Origin: Cellulomonas sp. JH27-2
Lineage (GTDB): Bacteria > Actinomycetota > Actinomycetes > Actinomycetales > Cellulomonadaceae
DNA: 64,000 nucleotides
Reading direction: 5' to 3'
NCBI RefSeq assembly: GCF_014837175.1
Contig: NZ_JACYFR010000001.1
Span: 806,001-870,000, forward strand
The notes beneath the pieces were generated by a model. That model saw nothing but the letters and a program-made list of their open reading frames with translations. It ran no database searches and had not been told where the DNA came from. This document shows, one piece after another, positions 17,561-24,874 of the stretch. The first letter of the stretch is position 1, and each line of letters opens with the position of its first letter. Position numbers and translations under genes: made by a program.

Positions 17561-19162
17561 GTGACGACGACCACCACGGGCGCATCTCGCGGCCCGCTCC
17601 ACGCCGAGAACGGTGCGGGGCTCGAGCTTGCCTCGCAGCCGGTGGCGGATGGTCGGCTCGTCGCCAGGTGGCTCGGGTCGATGCGGGCCGCGATCGCGGC
17701 AGGTGCGGGGTCTCGGGGCGGGGGCAGCCCTGCGGCAGGGCGGTTCGATGCGCAGGACGACGAGGATCCGGGCGCGGCGCGGATCGATCTACTGCGCGCG
17801 CTCGAGGAGCTGAAGTCCGTGGCCAGCGCGCTGCAGGCGTCGCTGGCCGTCGATCTCGAGCAGGCCGAACGTGATCGCCAGATGCACGCCGGCGTCCCGA
17901 GCCGACACCGCGGGCGTGGCGTCGCGTCACAGCTCGGCCTCGCGCGACGGGAGTCGCCGCACCGCGCTGCGGCGCTCCTCGGGGCTGCCAAGGTCTGGCT
18001 GAGCGAGATGCCGTGCATGTTCGACGCGTTGAGCGACGGACGCCTGTCGGAGCACCGCGCCATGACGCTCGTCCAAGAGACGGCGTGCCTGGAGGTCGAG
18101 GACCGCCGAGAGGTCGACCGGCTCATGTGCGCCGATCCGGGCACGCTCGAGGGGATCGGCACGAGGCAGCTCGTCGCGATCGCGCGTCGGCACGCGGCCC
18201 GGCTCGACCCCGCCGCCGTGGTGAAGCGCGCCCGACGAGCAGAAGGCGAGCGGTGCGTGACGCTGCGACCGGCGCCGGACACGATGACCTACCTGACTGC
18301 GCTGCTCCCGATGGCGCAGGGCGTCGCCGCGCTCGCGGCCCTCCAGCGAGCGGCCGATGCTGCCACGGCGGCCGAGGGTGGTGACCCACGCAGTCGCGGG
18401 CAGCTCATGGCAGACACCCTCGTCGAGCGGATCACCGGACAGGCGCGCGCGTCTGAAGTCCCCGTGACCGTGAACCTGGTGATGAGCGACGCCGCACTGC
18501 TGGCGGGCGGGCACGAACCGGCTGTGGTCGAGGGCGGCGGCACGGCCGGCGGCGTGGTGCCCGCCGAGGTGGCGCGTGCGCTGGTCGCGCAGGGCATCGA
18601 CATCGACGCGACGTGGTTACGACGCCTGTACGCCGACCCCGCGGGTCAGCTGGTGGCGATGAGCTCGCGCGGGCGCTTCCATCCCGAGCAGCTCGCGGAT
18701 TTCCTGCGGCTGCGGGACCAGGGAATCTGCCGCACACCGTGGTGCGGTGCGCCCATCCGACAGTTCGACCACGTCGAGTCGGCCACGCGCAACGGCCCGA
18801 CGAGTGCCGAGAACGGTCAGGGCCTCTGCGTGGCGTGCAACCTGGCCAAGGAGGCCCCCGGCTGGTCCGCCGCCGCCGCCTCCGCCCGCTCCGAGCCGGT
18901 CGCCGGGCGGACACCAGCGGAGCGCCTCAGAGCCGGTCCGCCAGCGCCTCTGTCGCGTCACACCGTCGAGACCCGGACCCCGACCGGTCACACGTACCTG
19001 AGTCGAGCTCCCCACCCGCCGACACCTGCCTTCTTGCCGCGGTCCGACCCTGCCGTTCTGGACCCTGCCGTTCTCGACCCTGCCGTTCTGGATCGTGAGA
19101 GCTGGACGCCCGTGGAGGCGATGTTCGGGAGCCTGACGACCGACTGGCGCGACGCAGCATGA
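17561..19162 (+). CDS. DUF222 (13E12-type) HNH endonuclease domain protein
   Basis: 533-aa protein of the actinobacterial 13E12/REP13E12 family: a long helical DUF222 region (about residues 60-330) and a C-terminal HNH domain, CRTPWCGAPIRQFDHVESATRNGPT...GLCVACNLAKE (about residues 390-430), with two CxxC-type zinc pairs and the catalytic histidine in FDHV. Such genes are multicopy in many actinobacteria and their biological role is unsettled. TAGGTT (17549-17554) six bases before the GTG at 17561 points to a leaderless mRNA. The C-terminal tail includes three copies of DPAVL encoded by a 15-bp tandem repeat. It is convergent with the next gene. Confidence 0.88.
   Translation: MTTTTTGASRGPLHAENGAGLELASQPVADGRLVARWLGSMRAAIAAGAGSRGGGSPAAGRFDAQDDEDPGAARIDLLRALEELKSVASALQASLAVDLEQAERDRQMHAGVPSRHRGRGVASQLGLARRESPHRAAALLGAAKVWLSEMPCMFDALSDGRLSEHRAMTLVQETACLEVEDRREVDRLMCADPGTLEGIGTRQLVAIARRHAARLDPAAVVKRARRAEGERCVTLRPAPDTMTYLTALLPMAQGVAALAALQRAADAATAAEGGDPRSRGQLMADTLVERITGQARASEVPVTVNLVMSDAALLAGGHEPAVVEGGGTAGGVVPAEVARALVAQGIDIDATWLRRLYADPAGQLVAMSSRGRFHPEQLADFLRLRDQGICRTPWCGAPIRQFDHVESATRNGPTSAENGQGLCVACNLAKEAPGWSAAAASARSEPVAGRTPAERLRAGPPAPLSRHTVETRTPTGHTYLSRAPHPPTPAFLPRSDPAVLDPAVLDPAVLDRESWTPVEAMFGSLTTDWRDAA
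19046..19090 (+). repeat. 15-bp tandem repeat, three copies
   Basis: Unit GACCCTGCCGTTCTG, with one base different in copy two (19046-19060, 19061-19075, 19076-19090). It is in frame and encodes a repeated D-P-A-V-L in the DUF222 protein tail, so copy changes would not shift the frame. Confidence 0.9.
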
Positions 19163-19163
19163 C

Positions 19164-19192
19164 GGCCGACGACCCGGATCGGGTCGCCGGCC
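19164..19192. terminator. Bidirectional terminator between convergent genes
   Basis: GGCCG-A-CGACCCG pairs with CGGGTCG-C-CGGCC around a three-base loop, 12 pairs with one mismatch. It lies directly after the DUF222 gene stop and faces the end of the HdeD-like gene. Confidence 0.65.
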
Positions 19193-19234
19193 GCCGGCGC
19201 TGCGGTCCGAGGAGCTGCGGCGGGCAGCGCGGGG

Positions 19235-19831
19235 TCAGGCCTCGATGATCGTCGGGCCGTCGGCCGCGATGCGGTTCGCGAGGGAACGTGCGGCGAACCC
19301 GCCGACGAGCAGCACCACGCCGCCCACCAGCGTGAACATGCCGAGCAGCAGCATGACCACCGCGATCGAGGTCTGCGGGTTGGTGACCAGCAGCAGACCG
19401 ATCAGCAGGCTCACCAGGCCGAGCGTCAGCGGGAAGTACCAGGTGGGGTTGTCGTGGCTGTGCGCGACGATGGACGCCACGATCCCGATGACGCCCAGCA
19501 GGATCACCCAGAAGGCGACGAAGTAGAACAGCACCTGGACGGTCGGGCCGGGCCAGACCAGCAGCACGACGCCGAGGGCGATCGTCAGCAGCCCGCCCAC
19601 CGTCGGCCACAGCACGCCGGCATCCCTGCGGTCCAGGAGCGCGCTGACGATGGCCAGCACGCCGTCGACGACGACGAAGATCCCGAACAGCCACACCACG
19701 GCGGTCAGGGTGTCGAACGGACGGAACACCATGAACAGACCCAGGATCAGCAGAACCACACCGCGGAGCACCGGGATCCACCAGTAGCGCCGCACCTGCG
19801 CGACGGCCTCGTTGACTGTCGTGTCGGCCAT
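19235..19831 (-). CDS. HdeD/DUF308 family membrane protein
   Basis: 198-aa integral membrane protein with six hydrophobic segments arranged as DUF308 pairs; phrases such as VLRGVVLLILGLFMVF and LWPTVGGLLTIALGVVLLVWP are typical. The family includes E. coli HdeD (acid resistance), but members in actinobacteria are uncharacterised. ATG at 19831 follows GGAGAA. No operon partner; it is divergent from the 849-aa fusion gene at 19989. Confidence 0.88.
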   Translation of the reverse strand: MADTTVNEAVAQVRRYWWIPVLRGVVLLILGLFMVFRPFDTLTAVVWLFGIFVVVDGVLAIVSALLDRRDAGVLWPTVGGLLTIALGVVLLVWPGPTVQVLFYFVAFWVILLGVIGIVASIVAHSHDNPTWYFPLTLGLVSLLIGLLLVTNPQTSIAVVMLLLGMFTLVGGVVLLVGGFAARSLANRIAADGPTIIEA

Positions 19832-19988
19832 GAGCGGTTCTCCTCGTCGTCCTTCGTCGTCCTGGCCGGCACGGGCTGCCGCCTAGGACCACACGCTAGC
19901 GGGCGCGCCACCTCGTGTGCCGTAGATCGCGTCCGGAATGCCGCGTCGCCACCGGCGGGCTCGACCCGGCCTGCCTACACTCGCCTCT

Positions 19989-22538
19989 ATGTCCGCGACG
20001 CCGCCGCCCGCTGGTCGCGCGGCCGCCGACGCCGCGGTCGACGCGGTCGACGCGCCCGAGCCGGCTCCGGCGCACCCGACGCTTCCCGACGCGCCGACCC
20101 TCGCGCTCGAGGTGATGCGCGACGACGTCCCCGCCGCACGGGTCCACCACCCGAGCGACCTGATCGGCACCATCCTGTCGGCGCTCGGCGCGGTGGTCGT
20201 GATGCTGCTGGCCACCTACGCGCAGCACACGACCACGGGCGTGGCCGAGGACGTGCAGGGCTTCGCGACCCTGCTGCGCAACATCCTCGTCGTGCCGGTG
20301 ACCGTGCTCGAGGGCCTGGTCACGCTGCTGGTGCCGATCGCCGTGCTGACCGAGCTGGCCGTGCGCCGGCTGGGCAGGCAGGTGCTGGAGGCGCTCGCCG
20401 CCGCGGTCACGGCCGTCGCGCTCAACGAGGTCGTGCTGTGGCTGCTGCACCACGTCGGCAGCGACAACCTGGTCCTGGGGATGTCGGTCCCGGTCAACGG
20501 GACGTGGACGGTGGTCCTGCCGGGCTACCTGGCCATGCTCGCCGCGCTCCTGACGGTCTCCGGTCCTCGGTCCCGACGCCGGACGGTGGCCTGGTCGTGG
20601 AACGCGGTGTGGGTCGTCACCGGTGTCCTGCTCATCACCGCGCAGGTCTCGTTGCCTGGGCTCGCGGTCTCCCTGCTGCTGGGCCGCGTGGCCGGCCTGG
20701 CCGTCCGCTTCCTGTCGGGCGTCCGCTCCGAGCGCGCCTACGGCGCCTCGCTGGTCACGGGTGTGCGCCGGGCCGGGTTCGAACCCGCCCGGCTTCGCCG
20801 GGTGCCGGAGACGCCCGACGAGGACGGCGACGAGGCCGGCGCGACGCACGACGCCGCCGCGCGCGCCCTCGTCCGCTCGTCGGGCTACCGCGCGTACGAG
20901 CTCACCACGCAGGACGGCGAGCACCTGGACCTGTTCGTCATCGACGGCGACCGCCAGGTGGTCGGCATGCTGGCCCGGGTGTGGCGGTCGCTGCGGCTGC
21001 GCGGGCTCGAGGGGCGCTCGGTCGTCTCGCTGCGGCAGGCCACCGAGGGCACCGCCCTGCTCAGCTACGCCGCCCGTGCGGCGGGCGTCCGCACCCCCCA
21101 GCTCCTCGCGGTCGCCGAGGCCGAGGACTCGATGCTGCTGGTCCAGTCACGGCCGCACCGGGCGGTGCCGCTGGCGGAGGTCGAGCCCGGCGACCTCACG
21201 GACGAGCTGCTCGCTGAGGCGTGGGCCCAGCTCTCGCTCGCTCACGCGGCCGGCATCGCGCATCGGAGCCTGACCAGCGACTCGGTGCTCGTCGAGTCGG
21301 TCGCGGGCCGTCCGGTGGTGTGGCTCACCGGTTGGGACCAGGGGTACGTCGCCTCGTCGGACCTGGCGCGACGCATCGACGTGAGCCAGATGCTCGCCCT
21401 GCTGGCCCTGCGGGTGGGTGCCGCCCGGGCCCTCGAGTCCGCGGCGGGCGTGCTGTCCGACGACGACGTCGCGGCGATCGGCCCGCTGATCCAGACCATC
21501 TCGCTGCCGCGTCAGACACGCGACGAGCTGCGCACCCACAAGCAGGTCCTCGGTGAGCTCCGTGAGGCGCTCGTCGCCCGGCTGCCAGAGGCCGACGTCG
21601 AGCCTCTGCAGCTCACTCGGTTCGGGTTGCGCACCGTCCTGACGATCGTCGTCCCGATCCTCGCGGTCCTGTTCATCGTCACGCAGATCAACCTCGACGA
21701 GATCACGAGCGCCGTGGCCGACAGCGACTGGCGCTGGAGCGTGCTCGCGTTCCTGCTGGGCTTGCTCACGCTCGTCGGCGCCGCGCTCGCCATCGTCGCC
21801 TTCTCACCGGTGCGCATCCCCGTGTGGCGCGCGATCCTGGTCCAGACGGCGGCGACCTTCGTCGCGCTCGCCGCCCCTGCCGGCATCGGCCCCGCAGCGC
21901 TCAACCTGCGCATGCTCACCCGGCGGGGCGTGAGCGCCACCCTCGCCGGCGCCACCGTGGCGCTCGTGCAGGTCAGCCAGCTCATCGTGACCCTGGGCCT
22001 GCTGCTGGTCCTGACGATCGCGTCCGGCAACCAGGAGTCCGCGCTTCCGATCTCGTCGGCCGTGCTGGTGGCGATCGGCATCGTGGCCGCGCTCGTCGCC
22101 GCGACCCTGCTGATCCCCTCGGTGCGCCAGTGGGTGCTGGCCAAGATCATGCCGACGCTGCGCCAGACGTGGCCGCGCCTGATCGCCGTGCTGGGTCAGC
22201 CCTGGCGGCTGGCGCTCGCGATCGGGAGCAACCTGCTCATGACGCTCGGGTACGTGCTGGCGTTCGACGCGTGCCTGGCGGCGTTCGGGCAGCACGCCAC
22301 GCTCATCCAGGTGGCGATCGTGTACCTGGCCGGCAACACCGCCGGGTCGATGGTGCCGACCCCCGGCGGCATGGGCGCCATCGAGGCCGCGCTCGGGGCG
22401 TCCCTGTCCGCCGTCACGGGGATCAACTTCGGTATCGCGACGTCCATCGCGATCCTCTTCCGCGTCGTCACCTACTGGCTGCGCATCCCGATGGGCTGGA
22501 TCGCGATGCGGGTGCTGCAGCGCAGCGGCGAGCTCTGA
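19989..22538 (+). CDS. Membrane protein: N-terminal membrane domain, pseudokinase, YbhN/MprF-type flippase domain
   Basis: 849-aa fusion. Residues about 55-255 hold several membrane segments; about 295-520 form a kinase-like (ABC1/RIO-like) cytoplasmic domain; about 545-845 hold the lysylphosphatidylglycerol synthetase membrane region (YbhN/UPF0104) with the characteristic APAGIGPAALNLRML and NTAGSMVPTPGGMGAIEAAL. In the kinase part the catalytic loop reads AHRSLTSDSVLV and the metal-loop position reads TGWDQG, so both catalytic aspartates seem lost: probably a pseudokinase. The flippase domain suggests lipid or glycolipid movement across the membrane. TACACT lies seven bases before the ATG at 19989 (leaderless). 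A strong terminator follows. Confidence 0.82.
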   Translation: MSATPPPAGRAAADAAVDAVDAPEPAPAHPTLPDAPTLALEVMRDDVPAARVHHPSDLIGTILSALGAVVVMLLATYAQHTTTGVAEDVQGFATLLRNILVVPVTVLEGLVTLLVPIAVLTELAVRRLGRQVLEALAAAVTAVALNEVVLWLLHHVGSDNLVLGMSVPVNGTWTVVLPGYLAMLAALLTVSGPRSRRRTVAWSWNAVWVVTGVLLITAQVSLPGLAVSLLLGRVAGLAVRFLSGVRSERAYGASLVTGVRRAGFEPARLRRVPETPDEDGDEAGATHDAAARALVRSSGYRAYELTTQDGEHLDLFVIDGDRQVVGMLARVWRSLRLRGLEGRSVVSLRQATEGTALLSYAARAAGVRTPQLLAVAEAEDSMLLVQSRPHRAVPLAEVEPGDLTDELLAEAWAQLSLAHAAGIAHRSLTSDSVLVESVAGRPVVWLTGWDQGYVASSDLARRIDVSQMLALLALRVGAARALESAAGVLSDDDVAAIGPLIQTISLPRQTRDELRTHKQVLGELREALVARLPEADVEPLQLTRFGLRTVLTIVVPILAVLFIVTQINLDEITSAVADSDWRWSVLAFLLGLLTLVGAALAIVAFSPVRIPVWRAILVQTAATFVALAAPAGIGPAALNLRMLTRRGVSATLAGATVALVQVSQLIVTLGLLLVLTIASGNQESALPISSAVLVAIGIVAALVAATLLIPSVRQWVLAKIMPTLRQTWPRLIAVLGQPWRLALAIGSNLLMTLGYVLAFDACLAAFGQHATLIQVAIVYLAGNTAGSMVPTPGGMGAIEAALGASLSAVTGINFGIATSIAILFRVVTYWLRIPMGWIAMRVLQRSGEL

Positions 22539-22547
22539 CGGGGGACG

Positions 22548-22584
22548 ACGAAGGCCCGGTCGCGACACGCGACCGGGCCTTCGT
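22548..22584. terminator. Strong bidirectional terminator
   Basis: Perfect 17-bp stem (arm ACGAAGGCCCGGTCGCG) with a three-base loop, between the convergent flippase-fusion gene (stop 22538) and the SHOCT gene (stop 22601). Confidence 0.92.
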
Positions 22585-22600
22585 CCTATGGCAGATCAGG

Positions 22601-22978
22601 TCAGGCGAGCGCCTTGGCCTTGAGCTGCGCGAACTCGGCCTCGTTGATGGCGCCGGCGTCCAGCAGCTTCTTCGCGTCGGCGATCGACTCGGTGGCCGAC
22701 TTGCCGGCGACCGAGCGGATGTACGTCTCGGTGTCCTTCTGCGCCGTCTGGACGGCGGCCACCTGACGCTCGGCCATGCCCTTGCCGCGCGCGATGACGT
22801 AGATCAGCGCAACCAGGAACGGGAACACGATGAGGCCGATGATCCACAGCGCCTTGCCCCAGCCACCGAGCTCGCGGTCGCGGAAGAGGTCACCGATGAT
22901 CTGGAAGAGGATCACCAGGTAGGCGAAGAAGAGGAACCACCAGATCAGCAGCCCGAACCAGTCCCAAAAGCTGTCCAT
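22601..22978 (-). CDS. PLDc_N/SHOCT-domain small membrane protein
   Basis: 125-aa protein: a PLDc_N-like segment with two membrane helices (about residues 10-60, including LVILFQIIGDLFRDRELGGWGKALW) and a C-terminal SHOCT motif (KKLLDAGAINEAEFAQLKAKAL). Function unknown; SHOCT is a short oligomerisation domain. ATG at 22978 with GAAGGA upstream is preferred over a GTG-type extension to 22993. A paralogue of nearly the same layout is at 62628-63002. TAATCT at 23033-23038 on the minus strand may be its promoter. Confidence 0.85.
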   Translation of the reverse strand: MDSFWDWFGLLIWWFLFFAYLVILFQIIGDLFRDRELGGWGKALWIIGLIVFPFLVALIYVIARGKGMAERQVAAVQTAQKDTETYIRSVAGKSATESIADAKKLLDAGAINEAEFAQLKAKALA

Positions 22979-23116
22979 GCGTCCTTCTCTCAAGCGTGCG
23001 AGCGTCGCCTCGTGTGGCGCCGCGGTCGCTTGAGATTAACGCAGATCGTGCGCAGCGGACAGAAGGCTCCGCGAGCGTCGGGCCGCGACGCCGCAGCGCG
23101 ATGACCAGGAGAGACG

Positions 23117-23152
23117 CGAGGAGCCCCGAACCTCGCGGTTCGGGGCTCCTCG
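23117..23152 (-). terminator. Terminator of the riboswitch-controlled small gene
   Basis: Perfect 16-bp stem (arm CGAGGAGCCCCGAACC) closed by a tetraloop, 16 bases after the stop of the 47-aa gene on the minus strand. Confidence 0.88.
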
Positions 23153-23168
23153 ATGCGTGCGAGCCGTC

Positions 23169-23312
23169 TCAGGCGGCGGCCGCGTCCTCGCGCTGCGACG
23201 GGATGTAGTCGACCGTGCGGAGCCGAGCAGCGATCGCACCCCAGGCGGCGGTGCGGCCGATGACGGCGGGGGTGGCCTCGGTGGGCTCGGCGGGGTATCC
23301 AGTGGCGTCCAT
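23169..23312 (-). CDS. 47-aa protein under a c-di-GMP-I riboswitch, unknown function
   Basis: Small gene with ATG at 23312 and TGA at 23169. AGGA lies seven bases upstream of the start. Almost all codons end in G or C, as in the neighbouring genes, which supports real coding. The product starts MDATGYPAEPTEATPAVIG, has no membrane segment or signal peptide, a basic AARLRTV centre and an alanine-rich end. I do not recognise it. It is framed exactly by a c-di-GMP-I aptamer upstream and a terminator downstream, so it is the only visible target of that riboswitch. It could be a short effector protein, or a leader read for something not evident here. Confidence 0.7.
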   Translation of the reverse strand: MDATGYPAEPTEATPAVIGRTAAWGAIAARLRTVDYIPSQREDAAAA

Positions 23313-23323
23313 GCCGGTGTCCT

Positions 23324-23407
23324 GTCTGTTCGGTGGCCCGGCTGACCCCGTGGGTCCCGTGGCTTTGCGTCTCCCCCTTGCGGAGGGTTTGCCGTTTCGC
23401 TGACAAG
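23324..23407 (-). promoter_or_regulatory. c-di-GMP-I (GEMM-I) riboswitch
   Basis: Minus-strand RNA from about 23407 to 23324. The consensus parts appear in order: GGCAAACC (23394-23387), helix P2 with CUCC-GCAA-GGGG and its GNRA loop, the invariant GACGCAAAGC (23375-23366), helix P3 with GACCC-ACG-GGGUC, and the 3' AGCCGGGCCACCG (23343-23331). The closing helix pairs CUUGUC (23407-23402) with GACAGG (23326-23321). That 3' strand includes the AGG of the ribosome binding site of the 47-aa gene, so ligand binding would be expected to shut translation off. Aptamer identity is from pattern recognition of the GEMM consensus. Confidence 0.85.
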
Positions 23408-23411
23408 TGGG

Positions 23412-23438
23412 ACATTACCCCACTGACCAGGTGGTCAG
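23412..23438 (-). promoter_or_regulatory. Promoter with overlapping palindrome, upstream of the riboswitch
   Basis: TAATGT (23417-23412, minus strand) is a -10 placed so that transcription would begin at the first aptamer bases. Upstream, CTGACCAGGTGGTCAG (23423-23438) is a palindrome with seven-base arms that covers the -35 region, the usual position of a repressor operator. Confidence 0.5.
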
Positions 23439-23597
23439 GAAGAGGCCGCACCCGGGGCAATTCGGACATCCGTCCATTTCACCCGTACGCCTCCGACGGC
23501 GACGCCTGCGACCCGCTATCGGCGGGTGATCGGCCGCTCAAGGCGCCACCCGTCGCGCGTCATACCTGCAGGCGAACGCGTTCCCCGGGCAGCGCAA

Positions 23598-23624
23598 AGG
23601 GCCCTCCGCAAGCGGTAGGGCCCT
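23598..23624 (-). terminator. Terminator after csbD-like gene
   Basis: AGGGCCCTCCGC (23598-23609) pairs with GCGG-T-AGGGCCCT (23612-23624) with a small loop and one bulge, about 70 bases past the csbD-like stop on the minus strand. Between it and the riboswitch promoter (23439-23597) I see no gene. Confidence 0.65.
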
Positions 23625-23695
23625 GAGCGTATGGGGCGCGTGCGCCGGTCCTGCATCCCACCGTCCCGGCGCGCCCGTCAGTTACCTCACGTCGG

Positions 23696-23866
23696 TCAGT
23701 GGAACGCGTCCTTGACCTTCTCGCCCGCCTGCTTCAGATCGGCCTTCGACTGGTCGGCCTGACCTTCCGCCTCGAGCTTCTCGTCGTCGGTGGCCTTGCC
23801 GGTAGCTTCCTTGGCCTTGCCCTTGGCATCCTCGGCCGCGTTCGAGATCTTGTCTCCCAGACCCAT
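23696..23866 (-). CDS. CsbD family stress-response protein
   Basis: 56-aa hydrophilic protein MGLGDKISNAAEDAKGKAKE..., rich in K, A, D and E, with the CsbD pattern of AxDAKGKxKEATGKATDDxKLxAEGxxDQ. CsbD proteins are small, abundant, general-stress proteins of unknown mechanism. ATG at 23866 has GGAGG six bases upstream; the gene ends in FH then TGA at 23696. It lies downstream of the acyltransferase gene with its own terminator. Confidence 0.9.
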   Translation of the reverse strand: MGLGDKISNAAEDAKGKAKEATGKATDDEKLEAEGQADQSKADLKQAGEKVKDAFH

Positions 23867-23899
23867 GTCACGCCTCCGTTCCTTTGCGGTGCCTTGACC

Positions 23900-24502
23900 C
23901 TACGACGGGTCCGACGTTCCCGCATCCTGAACCGGCACTTCTTCACGAAGCCGCGGCTCTGTGCGCCGCGACGGCGCGAACCCGGCCTTGTCAGCGTAGA
24001 AGGCCCGCACGACGTCCATGTCCGCGGGGATGTCACCGGTGAGGCGGATGGTCGGGCCCAGGCCGGTCGTCATGGTGGTCCGGTCCACGTAGCCGAGGGT
24101 CACGGGCAGGTCGGCTGCGCGCGCGATGCGGTAGAACCCCGACTTCCAGCCCGACCCGCTGCGCGTGCCCTCCGGCGTCACGACGAGGTAGAAGCCGTCG
24201 GCCTCCGCGATGCGGGCGGTCAGCTCGTCGACCAGGCCCGCGGGGTCGCGACGGTCCACCGGGATCCCGCCGAGCGCCCGCATGAGGCCGCCGAACGGTC
24301 GCTTGAACAGGGTGTGCTTGCCGAGCCACTTGAAGCGGAGGTCCGCCTCGCCCGCGATCGCCAGCATCAGCACGAAGTCCCAGTTGGAGGTGTGCGGGGC
24401 CCCGATGAGGATGCCCGCCTGGTCGCGCGGCACCCGCTCGGTGACCAGCTTCCAGCGGCTGAAGCGCCAGAACGCTCGGGCGGCGGTGCGTCGCAGGCTC
24501 AT
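23900..24502 (-). CDS. 1-acyl-glycerol-3-phosphate acyltransferase-type protein (PlsC domain)
   Basis: 200-aa PlsC-domain acyltransferase. The catalytic HX4D motif is present as APHTSNWDF (about residues 35-43), with KHTLFKRPFGGLMRALGGIPVDRR as the second block and VTPEGTRSGSGWKSGFYRIA as the third. Members transfer acyl groups to lysophosphatidate or related lipids at the membrane. The protein is a little short and lacks a clear N-terminal anchor, so the exact substrate is uncertain. ATG at 24502 with GGAAGGAGG-like sequence upstream? the purines TCCTTCC on the plus strand at 24502-24512 fit a ribosome binding site. Confidence 0.87.
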   Translation of the reverse strand: MSLRRTAARAFWRFSRWKLVTERVPRDQAGILIGAPHTSNWDFVLMLAIAGEADLRFKWLGKHTLFKRPFGGLMRALGGIPVDRRDPAGLVDELTARIAEADGFYLVVTPEGTRSGSGWKSGFYRIARAADLPVTLGYVDRTTMTTGLGPTIRLTGDIPADMDVVRAFYADKAGFAPSRRTEPRLREEVPVQDAGTSDPS

Positions 24503-24623
24503 GGAAGGAGGGTAGGCGAGCCGTCGTGTGCGAAGCGGACGGCCGACGATGGGCCGTGGCGCCGCAGACCGGCGGGGGTCCGGCCGGCAGCGTCGGGCCG
24601 TCGACCGATTCGTCCGGTTCCTC

Positions 24624-24652
24624 TTGACTCACCCCGCGACGGTTCGTATGGT
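24624..24652 (+). promoter_or_regulatory. Sigma-70-type promoter of the GH87 gene
   Basis: TTGACT (24624-24629), 17-base spacer, TATGGT (24647-24652). It is the best consensus promoter in the window and lies about 215 bases upstream of the glucanase ATG, implying a long 5' leader. The rest of the 372-base gap (24503-24874) shows no gene. Confidence 0.65.
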
Positions 24653-24687
24653 CGGCGAGCACGGTTCGCAAGAACTCGACATCTACG

Positions 24688-24705
24688 CCGCACAAAGTAG
24701 TGCGG
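24688..24705. promoter_or_regulatory. Inverted repeat in the GH87 gene leader
   Basis: CCGCAC-AAAGTA-GTGCGG, six-base arms around six bases, about 36 bases downstream of the -10. Its position suits a repressor site for substrate control, but the binding protein is unknown. Confidence 0.35.
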
Positions 24706-24874
24706 TGCAAGAAAGTGTTCAACGAGCGCCCAGGTCGGACGCACACCCCTCGCATCCGACGGCGCGTCAGCCCACGTTCGCAGTCCCTGCACCACCCACC
24801 CCATCGGCACGGTCGCATCGTCGCGCCCGGGCCGAGGACCCACCCGCCACGAGCGGGAGAACGAGGACGACCTC

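Noticed and set aside
20774..20790. GGTTCGAACCC, like a tRNA T-arm
   Set aside because: It lies in frame inside the flippase-fusion gene and no acceptor, D or anticodon arm fits around it.
23439..23597. Second small gene between the csbD-like gene and the riboswitch
   Set aside because: The only ATG frame on the minus strand stops after about 15 codons.
24503..24874. Possible small gene in the GH87 gene upstream region
   Set aside because: No frame with a ribosome binding site and proper codon use; the promoter and an inverted repeat explain the gap.
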